In this document: piece by piece, positions 37,414 through 49,478 of the stretch
Position numbering within the stretch: position 1 is the first letter of the stretch
Layout of the letters: each line of letters begins with the position of its first letter
Origin: Puniceicoccaceae bacterium
GTDB lineage: Bacteria; Verrucomicrobiota; Verrucomicrobiia; Opitutales; Coraliomargaritaceae
Direction of reading: 5' to 3'
Length of the DNA stretch: 64,000 nucleotides
NCBI GenBank assembly: GCA_022448605.1
Contig: JAKVCM010000001.1
Location: 56,995 to 120,994, forward strand
The notes under the pieces: generated by a model
Told to the model about the DNA's origin: nothing
Database searches by the model: none
Seen by the model: only the letters and a program-made list of their open reading frames with translations
Translations under genes and position numbers: made by a program

Positions 37414-39735
37414 ATGCCACCTCTAACAAAAAACGACCAAACCATATCTGGTATCCTCGAAAGGATCATCTACTTCAATGAGGAGAATGCCTACTGTGTG
37501 GCCGAAATGCAGGTGCCCGACAGCAAGCAACCCGTCACCATACTCGGTGCACTCCCTGGAGTGCAATGCGGTGAAACTCTCCAACTAAACGGCGAATGGA
37601 CACGCCACCCTCAGCACGGTGATCAGTTTAAAGTCGCCCAGTTCAAATCTCAGCTCCCCGCCTCTGTACACGGTATTCGCAAATACCTTGGTAGCGGCCT
37701 CATCCACGGCATCGGAAAATCTTACGCCAAAAGAATCGTTGGTCATTTCGGAGCCGATACTCTAAAAGTCATCAGCGAGGATTCGGGTCGCCTCCACGAG
37801 ATCCCTGGTATCGGTAAGCAACGGGCAAAATCTATCAAGGCTGCATGGGATGAGCAAAGCGCCGTACGCGATGTCATGATGTTTCTTCAGACCTATGGCA
37901 TCACTCCTTCCCAATGCGTGCGCTTAGTCAAAAAATACGGAAGCGGAGCCAAGCGTATCCTTCTAGACGAGCCTTACCGACTCGCTGAAGACATCGAACG
38001 TATCGGCTTCAAAACTGCAGATAAGATCGCACTCAACCTTGGGTTTCCCACCAATTCTAAAGAGCGCATTGATGCAGGTATTATGCACACCATGCGCCAA
38101 CTTGAAGACGAAGGCCACACCCTCGGGACAGAAACTATGATCCTTGAGCAGGCTACCCAACTGCTCTTGCTAGAACCTAGCCTAATCCAGCAGCGTATCA
38201 GCGCGCTCGACCAAGGCGAGCACCTCTACGGAATTCAGGCCTACGACCATAACCAAGAAAATCTTGGCGGCGCCTATCAACTACCCGCCACCGCAGGCGC
38301 AGAGAAACGCATCGCAGAAGCAATTGCTCGTATCTCCCAAACCGAATCAATTCTGCCATCAATCAAAGTCGATGCTGCAATCGAATGGGCCCAATCCCGG
38401 GCTGGTTTCAAACTCGCAGAACAACAAGCCGCTGCACTAAAAAATACTTTCGCGGCAAAAGTCTCCGTCATCACTGGCGGACCTGGCACTGGTAAGACCA
38501 CAATCCTACGTGCCGTGGTCGACATCGTAAGCGCCAAGCGGGCCCGCCTTTGTCTCGCCTCCCCAACTGGTCGCGCTGCCCAGCGCCTAACCGAAGCCTC
38601 TGGAGCTGCAGCAAGCACCATTCACCGGCTCCTCAAGTATGACGCGCTTACGCGCAGCTTCACCCACAACGAAGAGAACCCCCTACCCTGTGATTTCCTT
38701 ATTCTCGACGAAACAAGCATGCTCGACACACGACTCGCCGCGAGCCTCTTTCAAGCTATCCCGAGTGGCGCTCACCTACTCCTCGTTGGCGACGCTGACC
38801 AATTACCCTCCGTCGGCGAAGGTAATGTATTAGGTGACCTCATAGCCGCGCCGCCAGCAAAAGTCACACGGCTCGACACCATCTACCGACAAGGGAAAGA
38901 GAGCGGCATCGTCACCACCGCGCATGCGATCCTCAAGGGCGAGACGCATCCCAGCATGACCATTCGCAGCCTTCGCGACCTTGACCCGTCAAAGGACTTC
39001 ACTTTCATCGAAGCCGAGCAACCTGAGCAGTGTTTGCAGGCAATCAAATATCTGGCCAAAGAGTACATCCCTAAATCGCACAACATCGACCCGACGCGAG
39101 ATCTACAGGTGATGTCACCTATGCATCGGGGCAGCGGCGGTATCACCATTTTGAATACAGAGTTGCAGGAAGTACTCAACCCAAAGCCAAAGGCTGAATC
39201 ACGCCTGCGCTCCGATCCCGACTACGCTCCCGCAACGCAAACCCACTTTCGCGAAAAGACCCGAAAACCCCTGCCTGTTGAGATCGAATACGGCAGTAGC
39301 ACTTTTAGGATTGGCGATAAAGTCATCCAAATCCGCAATAATTACGATAAGAACGTTTGTAACGGTGACACTGGTATCATTAAAGCCATCGCCTCCGATA
39401 GCTCCGGAATCACGATCGAATTCGACGAACGCGTCGAATACACGAAGGGTGAACTATCAGAGATACAGCATGCATACGCCATCTCGATACATAAGAGCCA
39501 GGGCAGTGAATACCCAGTCGCCATCATCCCGCTCCTCAAGCAACACTTCCTGCTACTCCAGCGTAACCTAGTCTATACCGGCATCACCCGCGCACGGCGT
39601 AAAGTTTACATCGTTGGTTCACTCGACGCCTACGCGATGGCGATTAAAAACAACAAACAGCAAGTCCGCCGCACCCACTTACAAACCCGCCTACGCAGGG
39701 CCTGTGAGTGTCAAGACTCCGAGGCCAAAACCTGA
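37414..39735 (+). CDS. recD2: RecD2-type ATP-dependent DNA helicase
   Basis: A 773-residue SF1B helicase: OB-like N-terminal part with [19 protein letters not shown], helix-hairpin-helix region with GIHG/GIGK (about 95-125), Walker [10 protein letters not shown] (about 352-360), Walker [19 protein letters not shown] and the late [11 protein letters not shown] motif and ITRA. RecD2 differs from RecBCD RecD in having the N-terminal extension, and acts alone. Its last 25 bases overlap the end of the convergent AMP-ligase gene. Confidence 0.93.
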   Translation: MPPLTKNDQTISGILERIIYFNEENAYCVAEMQVPDSKQPVTILGALPGVQCGETLQLNGEWTRHPQHGDQFKVAQFKSQLPASVHGIRKYLGSGLIHGIGKSYAKRIVGHFGADTLKVISEDSGRLHEIPGIGKQRAKSIKAAWDEQSAVRDVMMFLQTYGITPSQCVRLVKKYGSGAKRILLDEPYRLAEDIERIGFKTADKIALNLGFPTNSKERIDAGIMHTMRQLEDEGHTLGTETMILEQATQLLLLEPSLIQQRISALDQGEHLYGIQAYDHNQENLGGAYQLPATAGAEKRIAEAIARISQTESILPSIKVDAAIEWAQSRAGFKLAEQQAAALKNTFAAKVSVITGGPGTGKTTILRAVVDIVSAKRARLCLASPTGRAAQRLTEASGAAASTIHRLLKYDALTRSFTHNEENPLPCDFLILDETSMLDTRLAASLFQAIPSGAHLLLVGDADQLPSVGEGNVLGDLIAAPPAKVTRLDTIYRQGKESGIVTTAHAILKGETHPSMTIRSLRDLDPSKDFTFIEAEQPEQCLQAIKYLAKEYIPKSHNIDPTRDLQVMSPMHRGSGGITILNTELQEVLNPKPKAESRLRSDPDYAPATQTHFREKTRKPLPVEIEYGSSTFRIGDKVIQIRNNYDKNVCNGDTGIIKAIASDSSGITIEFDERVEYTKGELSEIQHAYAISIHKSQGSEYPVAIIPLLKQHFLLLQRNLVYTGITRARRKVYIVGSLDAYAMAIKNNKQQVRRTHLQTRLRRACECQDSEAKT

Positions 39736-41396
39736 ATCTGACGAAGATCAAGTTTACCCGTTGCCAGCGTCGGAATGACTTCTACCCGCTTGATCTCTTT
39801 AGGTATCCACAAGTTCGCTAGCCCTGCGCCATTCAGTTTCTCTCGAACATTCTTGAGCTCCAAGTCCATTGCAGTCAAGAGCACTAGGACCTCGCCCTTT
39901 GCTTTATCGGGTCGGCCGGCCACCGCGATCATGGGCTGTTCCGCATCGAATAAATCATAGGCCTTGATTAAGGCATCTTCTACCGTGCCGTGCGGCACCA
40001 TTTCTCCAGCGATCTTGGAAAAACGCGAAAGTCGCCCTTCGATAAATAAAAATCCATCCTCATCAAACCGTGCAAGATCGCCAGTAATAAACCATTCGCC
40101 CTGCTTCACTTCCGCGGTTCTTTTTGGCTCGCCTAGATAAGCTCTAAAAATGTTCGGTCCCTTTAGTATCAATAGGCCGACCTTGGTTACTTCGATATCT
40201 TTCATCGTGTTCGGATCTAAAATACGTGCAGCATGCCCAGGCATCATCCGGCCAACAGAGCCCCGGCGACTGCCTTCCGTCGAATTACCTGGGTAGTTTA
40301 CGCCATCTGGTATCGAAGGCGTGTTTATACTAACCACTGGTGAGGTTTCCGTCAGACCATAGCCTTCCAAGTATACACTTCCAAAGCGCGCTTCCCAAGC
40401 GTCGGCAAAGCCTTCAGGGGTTTTCTCTGCACCTGCAACTACATATTTAAGCGAAGCCAACTGCTCGGGTTCGATGTGCTTCATGTAGGGTTTAAGGAAT
40501 GTCGGTGTCCCAATAAGGATAGTAGCCGAGTCGGCCTTGATCGCTTCAGCGACTTTCTTCACTTCGAGCGGACTAGGCAGTGTGACCACGCTACAGCCTC
40601 GCAAGAGAGGATACCAAAGTGTCACGGTGAAACCAAAACTGTGAAAAATAGGAAGGTTCGCTATGACTTTTTCCGAGACGGGCAAGAGCCCTGTAGCATC
40701 GATCTGTGCGCAATTACCCAGAATGTTGCGATGTGTCAGTACGACGCCCTTAGGCTCGCCAGAACTGCCACTTGTAAAGAGCAAGCCAGCCTCAAGCTCA
40801 CCGCCCTTGTTGGGAATCTTGAGGATCCTCGCGAGAAATTTTGCGGGGCACAAATGAATCCAGCAAATTAGCGCTAATGCTTTGACCTTGGGCATCGATT
40901 TCATCTCTTCGACGAGGTCAATGATACCACCCTCTGGCCACGGGAAATGAGGGATCTTATGCTGCACCCGCTCGCTTGTGAGCAAACAATCGACATCTGC
41001 TTTTTGCAGGCAAGTTGCCGCACTGGAAGGGCCCAAAGTAAAATTCAAATTTACAGGGACTTTGCCCGCGAGCACAACCGCTAGATTAGCAATATAAGCA
41101 CCCAAGCCAGGTGGAAACAAAATGCCGACACGGGCCCTCGACGTCCAAACAGTCAAGCGCCGCGATAGCATGAAGGAAACGGCGAGCAAGAAACCGCTTT
41201 TCATCGGGCGACCTTGTAAGCCGCGGTCGACTATCAGCTCTTGGCGCGGGCGGCTCGCGAGCGAAATAAAACTCTCGTAGGCCAAGTGGCTTTTCAGCTT
41301 GGGTCGTTGCTGAAAGGCGACTTCATCAAGGTCTATCATACGGCTAATGAATCGTTTTCCATTATTTGCCTCAACTCTTTTCGAGCTATGACTCAC
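39711..41396 (-). CDS. AMP-forming acyl-CoA/acyl-ACP synthetase
   Basis: A 561-residue adenylate-forming enzyme: P-loop [20 protein letters not shown] (about 205), [11 protein letters not shown] (about 345), the [20 protein letters not shown] hinge region near 430 and a late TGKLDLRQI with the catalytic lysine. The pattern and membrane-proximal N-terminal part resemble the acyl-ACP synthetase half of Aas or LCFA ligases that recycle lysophospholipid acyl chains. GTG at 41396 lies directly after the obg stop; an ATG at 41339 would drop 19 residues and is also plausible. Overlaps the end of recD2 by 25 bases. Confidence 0.85.
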   Translation of the reverse strand: MSHSSKRVEANNGKRFISRMIDLDEVAFQQRPKLKSHLAYESFISLASRPRQELIVDRGLQGRPMKSGFLLAVSFMLSRRLTVWTSRARVGILFPPGLGAYIANLAVVLAGKVPVNLNFTLGPSSAATCLQKADVDCLLTSERVQHKIPHFPWPEGGIIDLVEEMKSMPKVKALALICWIHLCPAKFLARILKIPNKGGELEAGLLFTSGSSGEPKGVVLTHRNILGNCAQIDATGLLPVSEKVIANLPIFHSFGFTVTLWYPLLRGCSVVTLPSPLEVKKVAEAIKADSATILIGTPTFLKPYMKHIEPEQLASLKYVVAGAEKTPEGFADAWEARFGSVYLEGYGLTETSPVVSINTPSIPDGVNYPGNSTEGSRRGSVGRMMPGHAARILDPNTMKDIEVTKVGLLILKGPNIFRAYLGEPKRTAEVKQGEWFITGDLARFDEDGFLFIEGRLSRFSKIAGEMVPHGTVEDALIKAYDLFDAEQPMIAVAGRPDKAKGEVLVLLTAMDLELKNVREKLNGAGLANLWIPKEIKRVEVIPTLATGKLDLRQIQVLASES

Positions 41397-42410
41397 TTAG
41401 ACTTCTAATTCGGCTTCTCGAACTCTGAGCACCTCGAATAGCATCGCCTCTTTGATGGCTTCGAAGCCATCATCAGATACACAAGAAATAGGATAGACCT
41501 TGTCTTTAACCTTCTTCTGAAAGGCCTTAAGGTTTTCGGCTGCGTTCGGCTCATCCATTTTATTGGCGCAAATCAATTCGGGCTTACGCGCAAGGCTAGG
41601 CATGTAAAGCTTCAGCTCGCTTTTAAGCACGCGGTAGTCGCCGAGTGGATCACGCCCATCAGTACCTTCCATGTCGATCATGATGATAAGCACTTTACAA
41701 CGCTCAACGTGCTTGAGGAAGCGGTGACCGAGACCTCGATTTTCACTCGCACCTTCGATTAAGCCAGGGATGTCAGCCACGGTGATACGTTCAAAATGCT
41801 CGGGAAATTCCAGCACCCCAACAGTAGGAAAAATCGTGGTGAACGGATAGGCGCCGGTCTTGGGGTGCGCATTTGTTATCATGTTGAGCAAAGTAGATTT
41901 ACCCGCGTTGGGGAAACCGATCAGGCCAACATCGGCGATTGTCTTAATAATGAGGCGAAAGTCACCCTCCTCGCCAGGCTTTCCAAGAGTGAATTGTCTG
42001 GGTGCTTGATTGGTCGAGGATTTAAATTGCGCGTTACCCTTGCCTCCTACACCGCCCTCGAGAAGTAATACCTCGTCGCCGTGCTGAAGCACTTCAGCGA
42101 TGGAGTCGCCTGAGTCGCGGTCCACGACGATAGTTCCGACAGGTAAGCGCAGAGTAATGTGCTCACCCTTGGCGCCGTGTTGGTCGCTACCGCGTCCCGG
42201 TTCACCATTTTTAGCTTTCCAGCCAGGCTTGAAGTGGAAGTCGGTCAAATCGGCGACATTCGTGTCGCCCACTATATAAACATTACCACCCATACCGCCG
42301 TCGCCACCATCGGGCCCACCCTTAGGCTCATATTTAGCACGGCGGAAGCTGAAACACCCATCGCCTCCTTTACCTGCCTTAAAACTGACTTTTACCTCAT
42401 CGTAAAACAT
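41397..42410 (-). CDS. obgE: GTPase Obg
   Basis: A 337-residue Obg: glycine-rich N-terminal domain ([20 protein letters not shown]), Ras-like G domain with [12 protein letters not shown] (P-loop), [10 protein letters not shown] and a NKMD motif near 280. No C-terminal OCT domain. Ribosome maturation and stress control. Upstream of the acyl-ligase gene, whose GTG start begins right after this stop codon. Confidence 0.96.
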   Translation of the reverse strand: MFYDEVKVSFKAGKGGDGCFSFRRAKYEPKGGPDGGDGGMGGNVYIVGDTNVADLTDFHFKPGWKAKNGEPGRGSDQHGAKGEHITLRLPVGTIVVDRDSGDSIAEVLQHGDEVLLLEGGVGGKGNAQFKSSTNQAPRQFTLGKPGEEGDFRLIIKTIADVGLIGFPNAGKSTLLNMITNAHPKTGAYPFTTIFPTVGVLEFPEHFERITVADIPGLIEGASENRGLGHRFLKHVERCKVLIIMIDMEGTDGRDPLGDYRVLKSELKLYMPSLARKPELICANKMDEPNAAENLKAFQKKVKDKVYPISCVSDDGFEAIKEAMLFEVLRVREAELEV

Positions 42411-42535
42411 GACCTCTTTTCAGCCTAGTCTAAGTGCATTGCAAATCTAATTCCGCCTAAAGGACCAAGGCCACGATAAGCTAGCGCCTGAACTTTCGCA
42501 AAACATTCGACACTCCTCTCGATCAAGCTCGCACG

Positions 42536-44653
42536 CTAGGGCAATGCCTTTTGTATCGCCTGGCGAACTATATCATTGCTCAAACTCTGCGGCAGAATGG
42601 TCACTGCGCCGTCTGGAGTGTATAATAAGTAGAGCGGCACGCCAGAGCGCCCAAAGTTCTCGAGCGCTTCAGTGATGTCTGAGTCGTAACGTGTCCAGTC
42701 AGCCTCCAATGCGACGATGCCTTTTTCAATTAAAAGCGACTCCGTCGCATCGGTGCGGAGAGCGAACTTCTTATTCACCTGACAAATCAAACACCAGGTC
42801 GCTGTAAAATCGATGAAGACGGGGCGACCTTCGGCCAAGAGTTCGTCCACCCTTTCGGATGACCATGCGCTCCATTGTCTCGAACTGTCTGAAATGGGTC
42901 CCTGATTTACGTAATTAAGGGAAACCTCCTTAATCGACCTGACACCATAAAAAAGAGAGACTCCAAGTAAAAGAAGAGCCAGCAAGCGAGCGATCCATTG
43001 CGAGCGCAATGAACGGGAAGCAGCACCCCATCGTCCAAAAACCCACGCAGCGATGCTACTCAGCAGTATGACGACAAGCAAAATAAAGATCGCGTCGACG
43101 CCACCTTGCCGCCCGAGAACTAACGCAAGAAAGACAAACGCAGCCATCAACAAAAAGCCCATACCTTGCTTAAATGATTCCATCCAAAGGCCGGGCTTTG
43201 GTAAGAACGCTACTAGCTTTGGAAAGACCGATAGCACAAAGAAAGGTGAGGCCAGCCCCAGACCCATCATGCCATAGGTGAGAAGCCCGGTCGTTATATT
43301 GGCTTGCACTGCTAGCCCGCTCACCCCCGCGACAAGCGGCCCCATACACGGCGCTCCGACCACCGCCGCAAGTACTCCCATACCGAAAGAACCCAGCACA
43401 TCTTTGCGCCTTGAAACTTTATTATCGGCACCGACGAGGCGACCTCCCAATTCAAAGACCCCCATTAAATTGAGGCCGAATAAGAAAAATACCACCGCTA
43501 GCACTACCACGAAACCAGGGCTCTGCAACTGGAAGCCCCAGCCAATACGTTCACCCAAGGCGCGCAGGCTAAAAAGCATCGCTGCCAGGGCAATAAAGCT
43601 GAGCACTACGCCAGCGGTGTAAGCCAAACCGTGCCGCAGCGCATCGCCCCGTGCCTGCCCCGCATGCTTCAAAAGCGAAAACACTTTAAGCGAGAGCACG
43701 GGCAAGACGCAGGGCATGATATTTAAAATTAAGCCGCCGAGATAGGCTAATGCTAAAATTCCAGGCATACCAAGCGCAAGCAAGCGCTGTTCAAAGCCGA
43801 CAAGCTCAAGTTCAGTCAGGGTCGGAGGAAATGCTAACGGCTTGTCCACGATTTCCGCATTAAATTCCCAAGAGTCAGTGCCCGATTGAAGCACCCCAGA
43901 AATGGCCAATGGCTGATTCTCAAAAAATGGCGTATCTAAGGTGAGGCGTAGCTCCGTTCGGTTTGGTAACGGGCTGCTCCGTTCCTGCTTTGCACTCGGA
44001 TCAACGAGGCCCTCCGTATCAAGATAAAGATAAAAATCTGCCGGCAGCGCCTCACCCTCAATCACAACGACAAGTGCCTCTTCTTCGAAATATGCTGTAG
44101 TCACCCAAGGCTGTGTTGCCTGCGCTTGGCGATTCCGCGCTTCAACGAAAGCAGTCGCTTGAGCGCTTGGTTCAGCTTTGCCCGCGACAGGTATCACTAG
44201 ATCGAGCGAGGCCTCTCCTGGCAGACAGTTTTCTTTACAAATTAGCCAAAAGAGATCGGCGGTGATGGCCAACTCAGAGCCCACTTTTAAATCTTTAGGA
44301 GCCTGCATAGTGACGATGAAAACCGCCTCCTCTTCGTAGCCGTAATTCACCAGATCGCCCAGAAAGATTCGTTTCGGTGCTGGCCATTGTATTTCGCCAG
44401 CCACGATGTTTTCGGGCAGAGCCCAATCAACAACCGTAGCTAAACCACTGTCGCCTGGATTTTCCCAATAAATGTGCCAACCCTCCTCGAGATCGAAACG
44501 CACCGCGAGATCGAAGCTCTGCCCCGGCATGATGGCATCGTATTCGGAGATTAGCTCGACCGTCGCGTGGTCGGTTTGCACCAGCTTAGCAAGCGCAAGT
44601 GTGGGGAGTAAAAATTGCAAAAAAATTAATAATTGTGTCGTCAGATTCAACAT
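42536..44653 (-). CDS. DsbD-like thiol:disulfide interchange protein
   Basis: A 705-residue membrane protein in three parts: signal peptide and DsbD N-terminal domain (about 20-260, containing WHIYWENPGDSGLATVVDW); eight membrane helices (about 295-560) with PCVLPVLSLKV and CMGPLVAGVSGLA cysteines; C-terminal thioredoxin-like domain with ATWCLICQVNK, the CxxC pair. Passes electrons from cytoplasmic thioredoxin to periplasmic reductases and methionine repair or cytochrome pathways. Divergent from the SOUL gene. Name dsbD is not assigned because the N-domain looks more like the ScsB/DsbD variants. Confidence 0.88.
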   Translation of the reverse strand: MLNLTTQLLIFLQFLLPTLALAKLVQTDHATVELISEYDAIMPGQSFDLAVRFDLEEGWHIYWENPGDSGLATVVDWALPENIVAGEIQWPAPKRIFLGDLVNYGYEEEAVFIVTMQAPKDLKVGSELAITADLFWLICKENCLPGEASLDLVIPVAGKAEPSAQATAFVEARNRQAQATQPWVTTAYFEEEALVVVIEGEALPADFYLYLDTEGLVDPSAKQERSSPLPNRTELRLTLDTPFFENQPLAISGVLQSGTDSWEFNAEIVDKPLAFPPTLTELELVGFEQRLLALGMPGILALAYLGGLILNIMPCVLPVLSLKVFSLLKHAGQARGDALRHGLAYTAGVVLSFIALAAMLFSLRALGERIGWGFQLQSPGFVVVLAVVFFLFGLNLMGVFELGGRLVGADNKVSRRKDVLGSFGMGVLAAVVGAPCMGPLVAGVSGLAVQANITTGLLTYGMMGLGLASPFFVLSVFPKLVAFLPKPGLWMESFKQGMGFLLMAAFVFLALVLGRQGGVDAIFILLVVILLSSIAAWVFGRWGAASRSLRSQWIARLLALLLLGVSLFYGVRSIKEVSLNYVNQGPISDSSRQWSAWSSERVDELLAEGRPVFIDFTATWCLICQVNKKFALRTDATESLLIEKGIVALEADWTRYDSDITEALENFGRSGVPLYLLYTPDGAVTILPQSLSNDIVRQAIQKALP

Positions 44654-44747
44654 GTAGAAAGAATGGATAGCAGTATTGAAAGTATTGTTCCAGATTAAGT
44701 GTAACTACCTGACTGTAAGTATTCTTCCCTATCAGAGATATTTAAAA

Positions 44748-45290
44748 GTGCAAAATTTGTCTTTCTACCTCTGTATCGCCTTGATACCGATCATGAGTTC
44801 TGCCTATGAACAAGCCTTTGCTAAAACCAATGTGGGTGAATTTGAGATCAAGGCTTTGCCCGCAGCTCGACTCATCGCGTGCCAGACAGACGCCACATAC
44901 TTTGAGGACAACAACCGCCTTTTCCGCCCGCTCTTTCGATACATCTCTTCGCGCGATATCGCAATGACGACACCCGTTGAGGCAGAGATCAATCCTGGCG
45001 TAATGTATTTCTATATCGGCGCCGAAGTAAGTAACAACGTGCTGGATGCTACCGATGGCGTAAGCGTGCACGAATTACCAGAGCGCCTAGTCGCTAGTCT
45101 AGGTGTTCGCGGCGGCTACAGTGAGCATAACTTCAACAAGGCATCGGCCAAACTTAGTGCCTGGTTGCTCAAAAGTCCAGTTTACCAAGCCACAGGCATG
45201 GCTAGAGGCATCTTTTGGAATGGTCCGTTTATCCCAAGCTTTTTTAAGCGATTTGAAGTGCACATCCCCGTCCAGTTGGTGAAAGACTAA
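44748..45290 (+). CDS. SOUL-family heme-binding-like protein
   Basis: A 180-residue protein from GTG 44748, chosen because it gives a compact signal-peptide-like start (NLSFYLCIALIPIM); TTG at 44676 would add 24 residues without a clear role. SOUL pattern: FEIKALPAARLIA, SSRDIAMTTPVEAEINPG and the later FIPSFFKRFEVHIPV. SOUL proteins bind heme or related tetrapyrroles, though many bacterial members have no proven ligand. Start choice remains uncertain. Immediately followed by a glycosyltransferase gene 3 bases later. Confidence 0.72.
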   Translation: MQNLSFYLCIALIPIMSSAYEQAFAKTNVGEFEIKALPAARLIACQTDATYFEDNNRLFRPLFRYISSRDIAMTTPVEAEINPGVMYFYIGAEVSNNVLDATDGVSVHELPERLVASLGVRGGYSEHNFNKASAKLSAWLLKSPVYQATGMARGIFWNGPFIPSFFKRFEVHIPVQLVKD

Positions 45291-45293
45291 TTC

Positions 45294-46025
45294 ATGCCAC
45301 TCGCCTACTCGATCATCGTCCCTGCCTACAATGAGGCGGCTGAACTACCAAGCACGCTGTCCTCGATTCGTGCGGCGATGGAGGCAGTTTCTCACGAGGG
45401 CGAGTGCATTGTCGTAGACAATAACTCGACCGACTCGACCTCTACCGTAGCCCAAGCACATGGTGCCGACCTTGTCGTGCAAGAGCCGATCAACCAGATA
45501 GCTCGAGCTCGCAACGCGGGGGCGACAAAAGCGAGCGGTAGCTTCCTTATCTTTATTGATGCGGATACACGTATCCAGCCCCAACTACTGGCTGATGCGC
45601 TCCACAGACTCGAACAAACGTCCTGCGTGGGAGGCGGCTCCGTGATCAAATTTGAAAGTGAAGTTGGCGTCATCGGGCGCATAGGTATAGGGGCATGGGA
45701 GCACATTTCTAAGTTCGCTCGTATCGCAGCAGGCAGTTTTATCTTTTGTCGCCGCGAAGCCTTTGAGGCTGTGGGAGGCTACGACGAGTCGCTTTATGCC
45801 AGCGAAGAAGTCCGTTTCTCTCGCCTGATCAAAAAATGGGGTAAATCGAATGGCCTTGGCTTTGTAATTCTAGACAATGCACCAGCTCTCACCTCCGCCC
45901 GTAAACTTAACTGGTATAGCGGACCGCAGATACTTGGGTGGATGGCACTGATGATACTCATGCCCGTTGCCGTACGCTCGCGCAAACTTTGTAGCTTTTG
46001 GTATGACCGCCCAAAGGAGGTTTAG
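45294..46025 (+). CDS. Family 2-like glycosyltransferase
   Basis: A 243-residue GT-A glycosyltransferase: IIVPAYNEAAELPSTLSSI, VDNNSTDST, and the DxD-type IDADTRIQ near 83. It ends with a hydrophobic segment (ILGWMALMILMPVAV), so it may sit at the membrane. Resembles the small DPM-like glycosyltransferases. Substrate unknown. Three bases after the SOUL gene, same strand. Confidence 0.85.
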   Translation: MPLAYSIIVPAYNEAAELPSTLSSIRAAMEAVSHEGECIVVDNNSTDSTSTVAQAHGADLVVQEPINQIARARNAGATKASGSFLIFIDADTRIQPQLLADALHRLEQTSCVGGGSVIKFESEVGVIGRIGIGAWEHISKFARIAAGSFIFCRREAFEAVGGYDESLYASEEVRFSRLIKKWGKSNGLGFVILDNAPALTSARKLNWYSGPQILGWMALMILMPVAVRSRKLCSFWYDRPKEV

Positions 46026-46119
46026 CCATCTCAATACTTGCCCCTAGGTTACAGCTCGCCATAGTATGTGTCTTTCAAGCCTTCGGGTGAATCAGCACCA
46101 GAAAATTTATTTATAGAAC

Positions 46120-47058
46120 ATGCTCTACGACCGCCCTTACATGCGCCAGTCCTCATCGGGAGGTGTTCCACAGAAGGCTTCGATGGTGACGACTCTTATG
46201 GTCATAACGATTTCGGTGTTTGTATTACAGCAAGTCATGAATGCATTCTTCCCCGACGCTGGCGGTCGTGAAAACAGTTTTTTAACTGATTGGTTCGCCC
46301 TGAGTGGTCAAAACTTCCGTGAGTTGAAAGTATGGACGATTCTCAGCTACGGCTTACTTCACAGTTCTGCAGGGTTTTATCACATACTAGGCAACATGCT
46401 GGGCCTCTTCTTCATTGGGCGAATGGTTGAGCCTCTAATCGGACGCGAACGTTTTCTGGGTTTATATGTGACTGGCTCGCTAATCGGTGGCGCGGTTTAC
46501 TTGCTCTTGCATTTTAACGATCCCGCGCTAGGGCAAATCAACGGCGAGCCAGTCTTCCAAAGCATGGTCGGCGCTTCTGCATCGCTCATGGCAATCCTAG
46601 CTTTCTTCTGTTTAATTTATCCCGAGCGTCCGATCACCTTGCTACTCTTTTTTGTCATCCCCGTCACGATGAAGCCGAAGTGGATATTCTGGGGCATGCT
46701 AGCCATTTCCACAGGAGGCATTTTATTCTACGAGCTGCCCAACAAGTCCTACGTAGCCCACTCGGCCCACCTTGGCGGCATGTTTGCTGGCATCCTCTAC
46801 TATCGCTACTTCCATAATCGCTCTTTCAGCTTTTTCGGCTCGGGCAGCACCCAGACCACAGTCGAGCAGCCGGCATGGTTTAAGCGCCGCAAGAAGAACG
46901 AGCAACACATGAGCTATAAGGTCAACCGCGGTAAACGCAATGAGTTGCAGATCGAGGTAGACCGAATACTCGATAAAATTAACGCCACTGGCTTTGGCTC
47001 CCTCACCGACAGTGAGAAACAAACGCTCGACCGCGCTAAAGATATTTTGAGCCGCTAA
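46120..47058 (+). CDS. Rhomboid-family intramembrane serine protease
   Basis: A 312-residue protein with six membrane helices (about 22-205), catalytic Ser in VGASASLM (GxSx) and the paired His in [14 protein letters not shown], plus a basic C-terminal tail ([24 protein letters not shown]) forming an amphipathic helix common in Verrucomicrobia/Planctomycete rhomboids. Cleaves transmembrane proteins. Start ATG 46120. A 94-base gap separates it from the glycosyltransferase gene. Upstream of a tail-specific protease, so two proteases are adjacent. Confidence 0.9.
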   Translation: MLYDRPYMRQSSSGGVPQKASMVTTLMVITISVFVLQQVMNAFFPDAGGRENSFLTDWFALSGQNFRELKVWTILSYGLLHSSAGFYHILGNMLGLFFIGRMVEPLIGRERFLGLYVTGSLIGGAVYLLLHFNDPALGQINGEPVFQSMVGASASLMAILAFFCLIYPERPITLLLFFVIPVTMKPKWIFWGMLAISTGGILFYELPNKSYVAHSAHLGGMFAGILYYRYFHNRSFSFFGSGSTQTTVEQPAWFKRRKKNEQHMSYKVNRGKRNELQIEVDRILDKINATGFGSLTDSEKQTLDRAKDILSR

Positions 47059-47075
47059 ATCCAGCGCTATTTTAA

Positions 47076-49469
47076 ATGCCCGACAATACCTCTACATCAC
47101 GTATGAATAAACCAGTCTTCCGGATCGCACTTGTTGTGGCAGGCGCACTCGCATTTGCTCTCTCGACAAACGCCAAGCTAGACCCTTCTTATGAGATGGC
47201 GTCACAGACGCGCTGGGTCGTCAATACAATCAACGCTCGCCACTACCTGCGCGGCACGATGGAACAGCTCGACGGCGCTGAAATGGTCGAAGCCTACATC
47301 GCCTCCTTCGACTACGGACGCATCTACTTTACCCGCCCCGAGGTCGACGATTTTATCTTTCGCTTCGCCGACGCAATGGAGGAGTTCTTGCAAAAGGGCA
47401 ACCTCTACGCCGCCTTCGAAGTCTATAAAAGCTTCAAGGCAAAGGCTGAAGCGCGCACTGAATGGGCGTTTGCCCGCCTGAAGCAAGACTTTGACTTCAC
47501 CGTCGATGAAACCTTTACCCCAGATCGCCGCGATGCGGAGTGGCCGGCGACTTCCGAAGAGGCTGAAGCACTCTGGCTACGGCGCTTAAAATATGAGCTA
47601 CTCAACGAAATGCTCTCACTTGCATCCGAGGGCAAAGAAGAGAGCGACGCTTCGCACTCGGCAAGCAATACCAACAATCTAGATCCCGACCTAGGCGAGG
47701 ACGAAGATGCATTCGACCCTACGAGGCTACTCCGCTTGATCGAAGACAAATCATTCTACACTGAGACAGTCGACGCAGCTCGCGAAAAAATCCGCCGTCG
47801 CTACGAGCGTAACTTAAACCATACCGTCGCCCGAGAAGCCCCCGAGGTGCAGGAGTCTTTCATCAATGCGATGACACAACTTTTCGATCCGCACTCCACC
47901 TTCCTCTCCTCCGACACACTTGAGAGCTTCAATTCCGCAGTGCAAAACTCTTTTGTTGGTATCGGCGCTCTCCTTGAGGACGACGATGGTATTTGTACGA
48001 TCAAAGAAATTCTTCCTGGTGGCCCCGCCGAGCGCTCGCGTCTACTTAAAGCAGAAGACCAAATCTTAGGGGTCGCTCAAGGCGACGAGGAGTTTGATGA
48101 CGTTGTCGATATGCAACTGCGCTACATCGTACGCAAGATTAAGGGAAAGAAAGGCACCACCGTTCGTCTTCTTATCCGCCCAGGTGAAGCGGCTGATCCG
48201 TCCGTTCGCAAGATCGTCCCCATCGTGCGGGGTGAGGTCAAACTCACCGCCAACCTAGCCACAGGTAAGTTGATCAACGTCCCCGCTGGCAACAACAAAA
48301 CCGTGCCCGTTGGCGTGATTGAGCTACCCTCCTTTTATGGTAACATCGGCGCAGGCAGCACCCTCACCACTACGACAGACGACGTGTCCGAATTGATCAA
48401 GAAATTAAACACTGCCGGTGCTGAAGGTATAATTCTCGATCTCCGAATGAATGGTGGTGGTCTTCTCAGCGAGGCTGTTCGCCTAACGGGTCTCTTCATC
48501 CCGATTGGCCCAGTCGTGCAAGTGCGCGACAGCTCAGGGCGCAAAGAAATCCTATCTGACCGAGATCCTAGTATGCTCTGGGATGGCCCACTCATTGTAT
48601 TGACTTCACGCTTCAGTGCATCCGCTTCCGAGATTGTCGCTGGTGCACTAAAAGATCACGCCCGCGCACTGATCGTCGGCAATAGCTCCACCCACGGCAA
48701 AGGCACCGTGCAAGAAGTCTACCACATGAACAATCGCATGCCCTACTCCTTTTTCAGTAATATAGAAAAGCAAGCCCGCACCGTCGCTTCTAAGATCACG
48801 ATCAAACAATTCTACCTGCCCGACGGCAGCTCAACTCAAGTCAAAGGCGTGCCTTCTGATATAGTTCTCCCATCAGTTAATGAGTTCCTTCCCATCGGCG
48901 AGGACGACCTGCCGCACGCATTGCCATGGGGTGAAGTCGAAGCTGTTGATTGGATAAACGATTGGGTGAAGCTGAAAGTAGATAGCCCAGAGCGCCCAGA
49001 GCTCATGGCCGCACTCGTCGATGCCAGCCAAGCGCGCCAGGAGTCACTCGAAGAATTCCAGTTTTTGAGAAAACAAATCAAATGGCGTAAGAAGCGTTAC
49101 GACGAGAAAGCTATCTCGATCAGTTTAGAGAATCGTATACAACGCAAAATTAACGAGAAGGCTTACATCGATGAACTCGACGACATTTACGAGGCTTTGG
49201 GCGAGAACGACTACGTTACGGAAGAGTTCCTCCTTAAGGTAACCGAAGATCAAGACGCGCTTTCCAAGGAAATCCTCTCGGAATCAATTAATGAAAAAGC
49301 TGGTTCGACCATCGGGGAAATAAGCACAAATACGCTTGGTAAGGAGATCGAAGAAATGAGCGAAAAGGAAGAGGAACCCGTCTACGACATCTACCTCCGT
49401 GAAAGTGCCCGCATTATGACCGACTGGGTGCGAGCGCTAGAAAAACCCAAGGCAGCAAACTACTTGTAA
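47076..49469 (+). CDS. Tail-specific carboxy-terminal processing protease (Prc/Tsp type, S41)
   Basis: A 797-residue periplasmic protease: signal peptide, an N-terminal helical region (about 40-230), PDZ domain (about 290-370, [19 protein letters not shown]), peptidase S41 domain with the catalytic dyad Ser in RFSASASEI (about 510) and Lys in [11 protein letters not shown] (about 547), and a long helical C-terminal part as in E. coli Prc/Tsp. Cleaves substrates at apolar C termini. A start at ATG 47103 would give a shorter signal peptide. 17 bases after the rhomboid stop; likely one transcription unit. Confidence 0.93.
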   Translation: MPDNTSTSRMNKPVFRIALVVAGALAFALSTNAKLDPSYEMASQTRWVVNTINARHYLRGTMEQLDGAEMVEAYIASFDYGRIYFTRPEVDDFIFRFADAMEEFLQKGNLYAAFEVYKSFKAKAEARTEWAFARLKQDFDFTVDETFTPDRRDAEWPATSEEAEALWLRRLKYELLNEMLSLASEGKEESDASHSASNTNNLDPDLGEDEDAFDPTRLLRLIEDKSFYTETVDAAREKIRRRYERNLNHTVAREAPEVQESFINAMTQLFDPHSTFLSSDTLESFNSAVQNSFVGIGALLEDDDGICTIKEILPGGPAERSRLLKAEDQILGVAQGDEEFDDVVDMQLRYIVRKIKGKKGTTVRLLIRPGEAADPSVRKIVPIVRGEVKLTANLATGKLINVPAGNNKTVPVGVIELPSFYGNIGAGSTLTTTTDDVSELIKKLNTAGAEGIILDLRMNGGGLLSEAVRLTGLFIPIGPVVQVRDSSGRKEILSDRDPSMLWDGPLIVLTSRFSASASEIVAGALKDHARALIVGNSSTHGKGTVQEVYHMNNRMPYSFFSNIEKQARTVASKITIKQFYLPDGSSTQVKGVPSDIVLPSVNEFLPIGEDDLPHALPWGEVEAVDWINDWVKLKVDSPERPELMAALVDASQARQESLEEFQFLRKQIKWRKKRYDEKAISISLENRIQRKINEKAYIDELDDIYEALGENDYVTEEFLLKVTEDQDALSKEILSESINEKAGSTIGEISTNTLGKEIEEMSEKEEEPVYDIYLRESARIMTDWVRALEKPKAANYL

Positions 49470-49478
49470 GATGCAACA

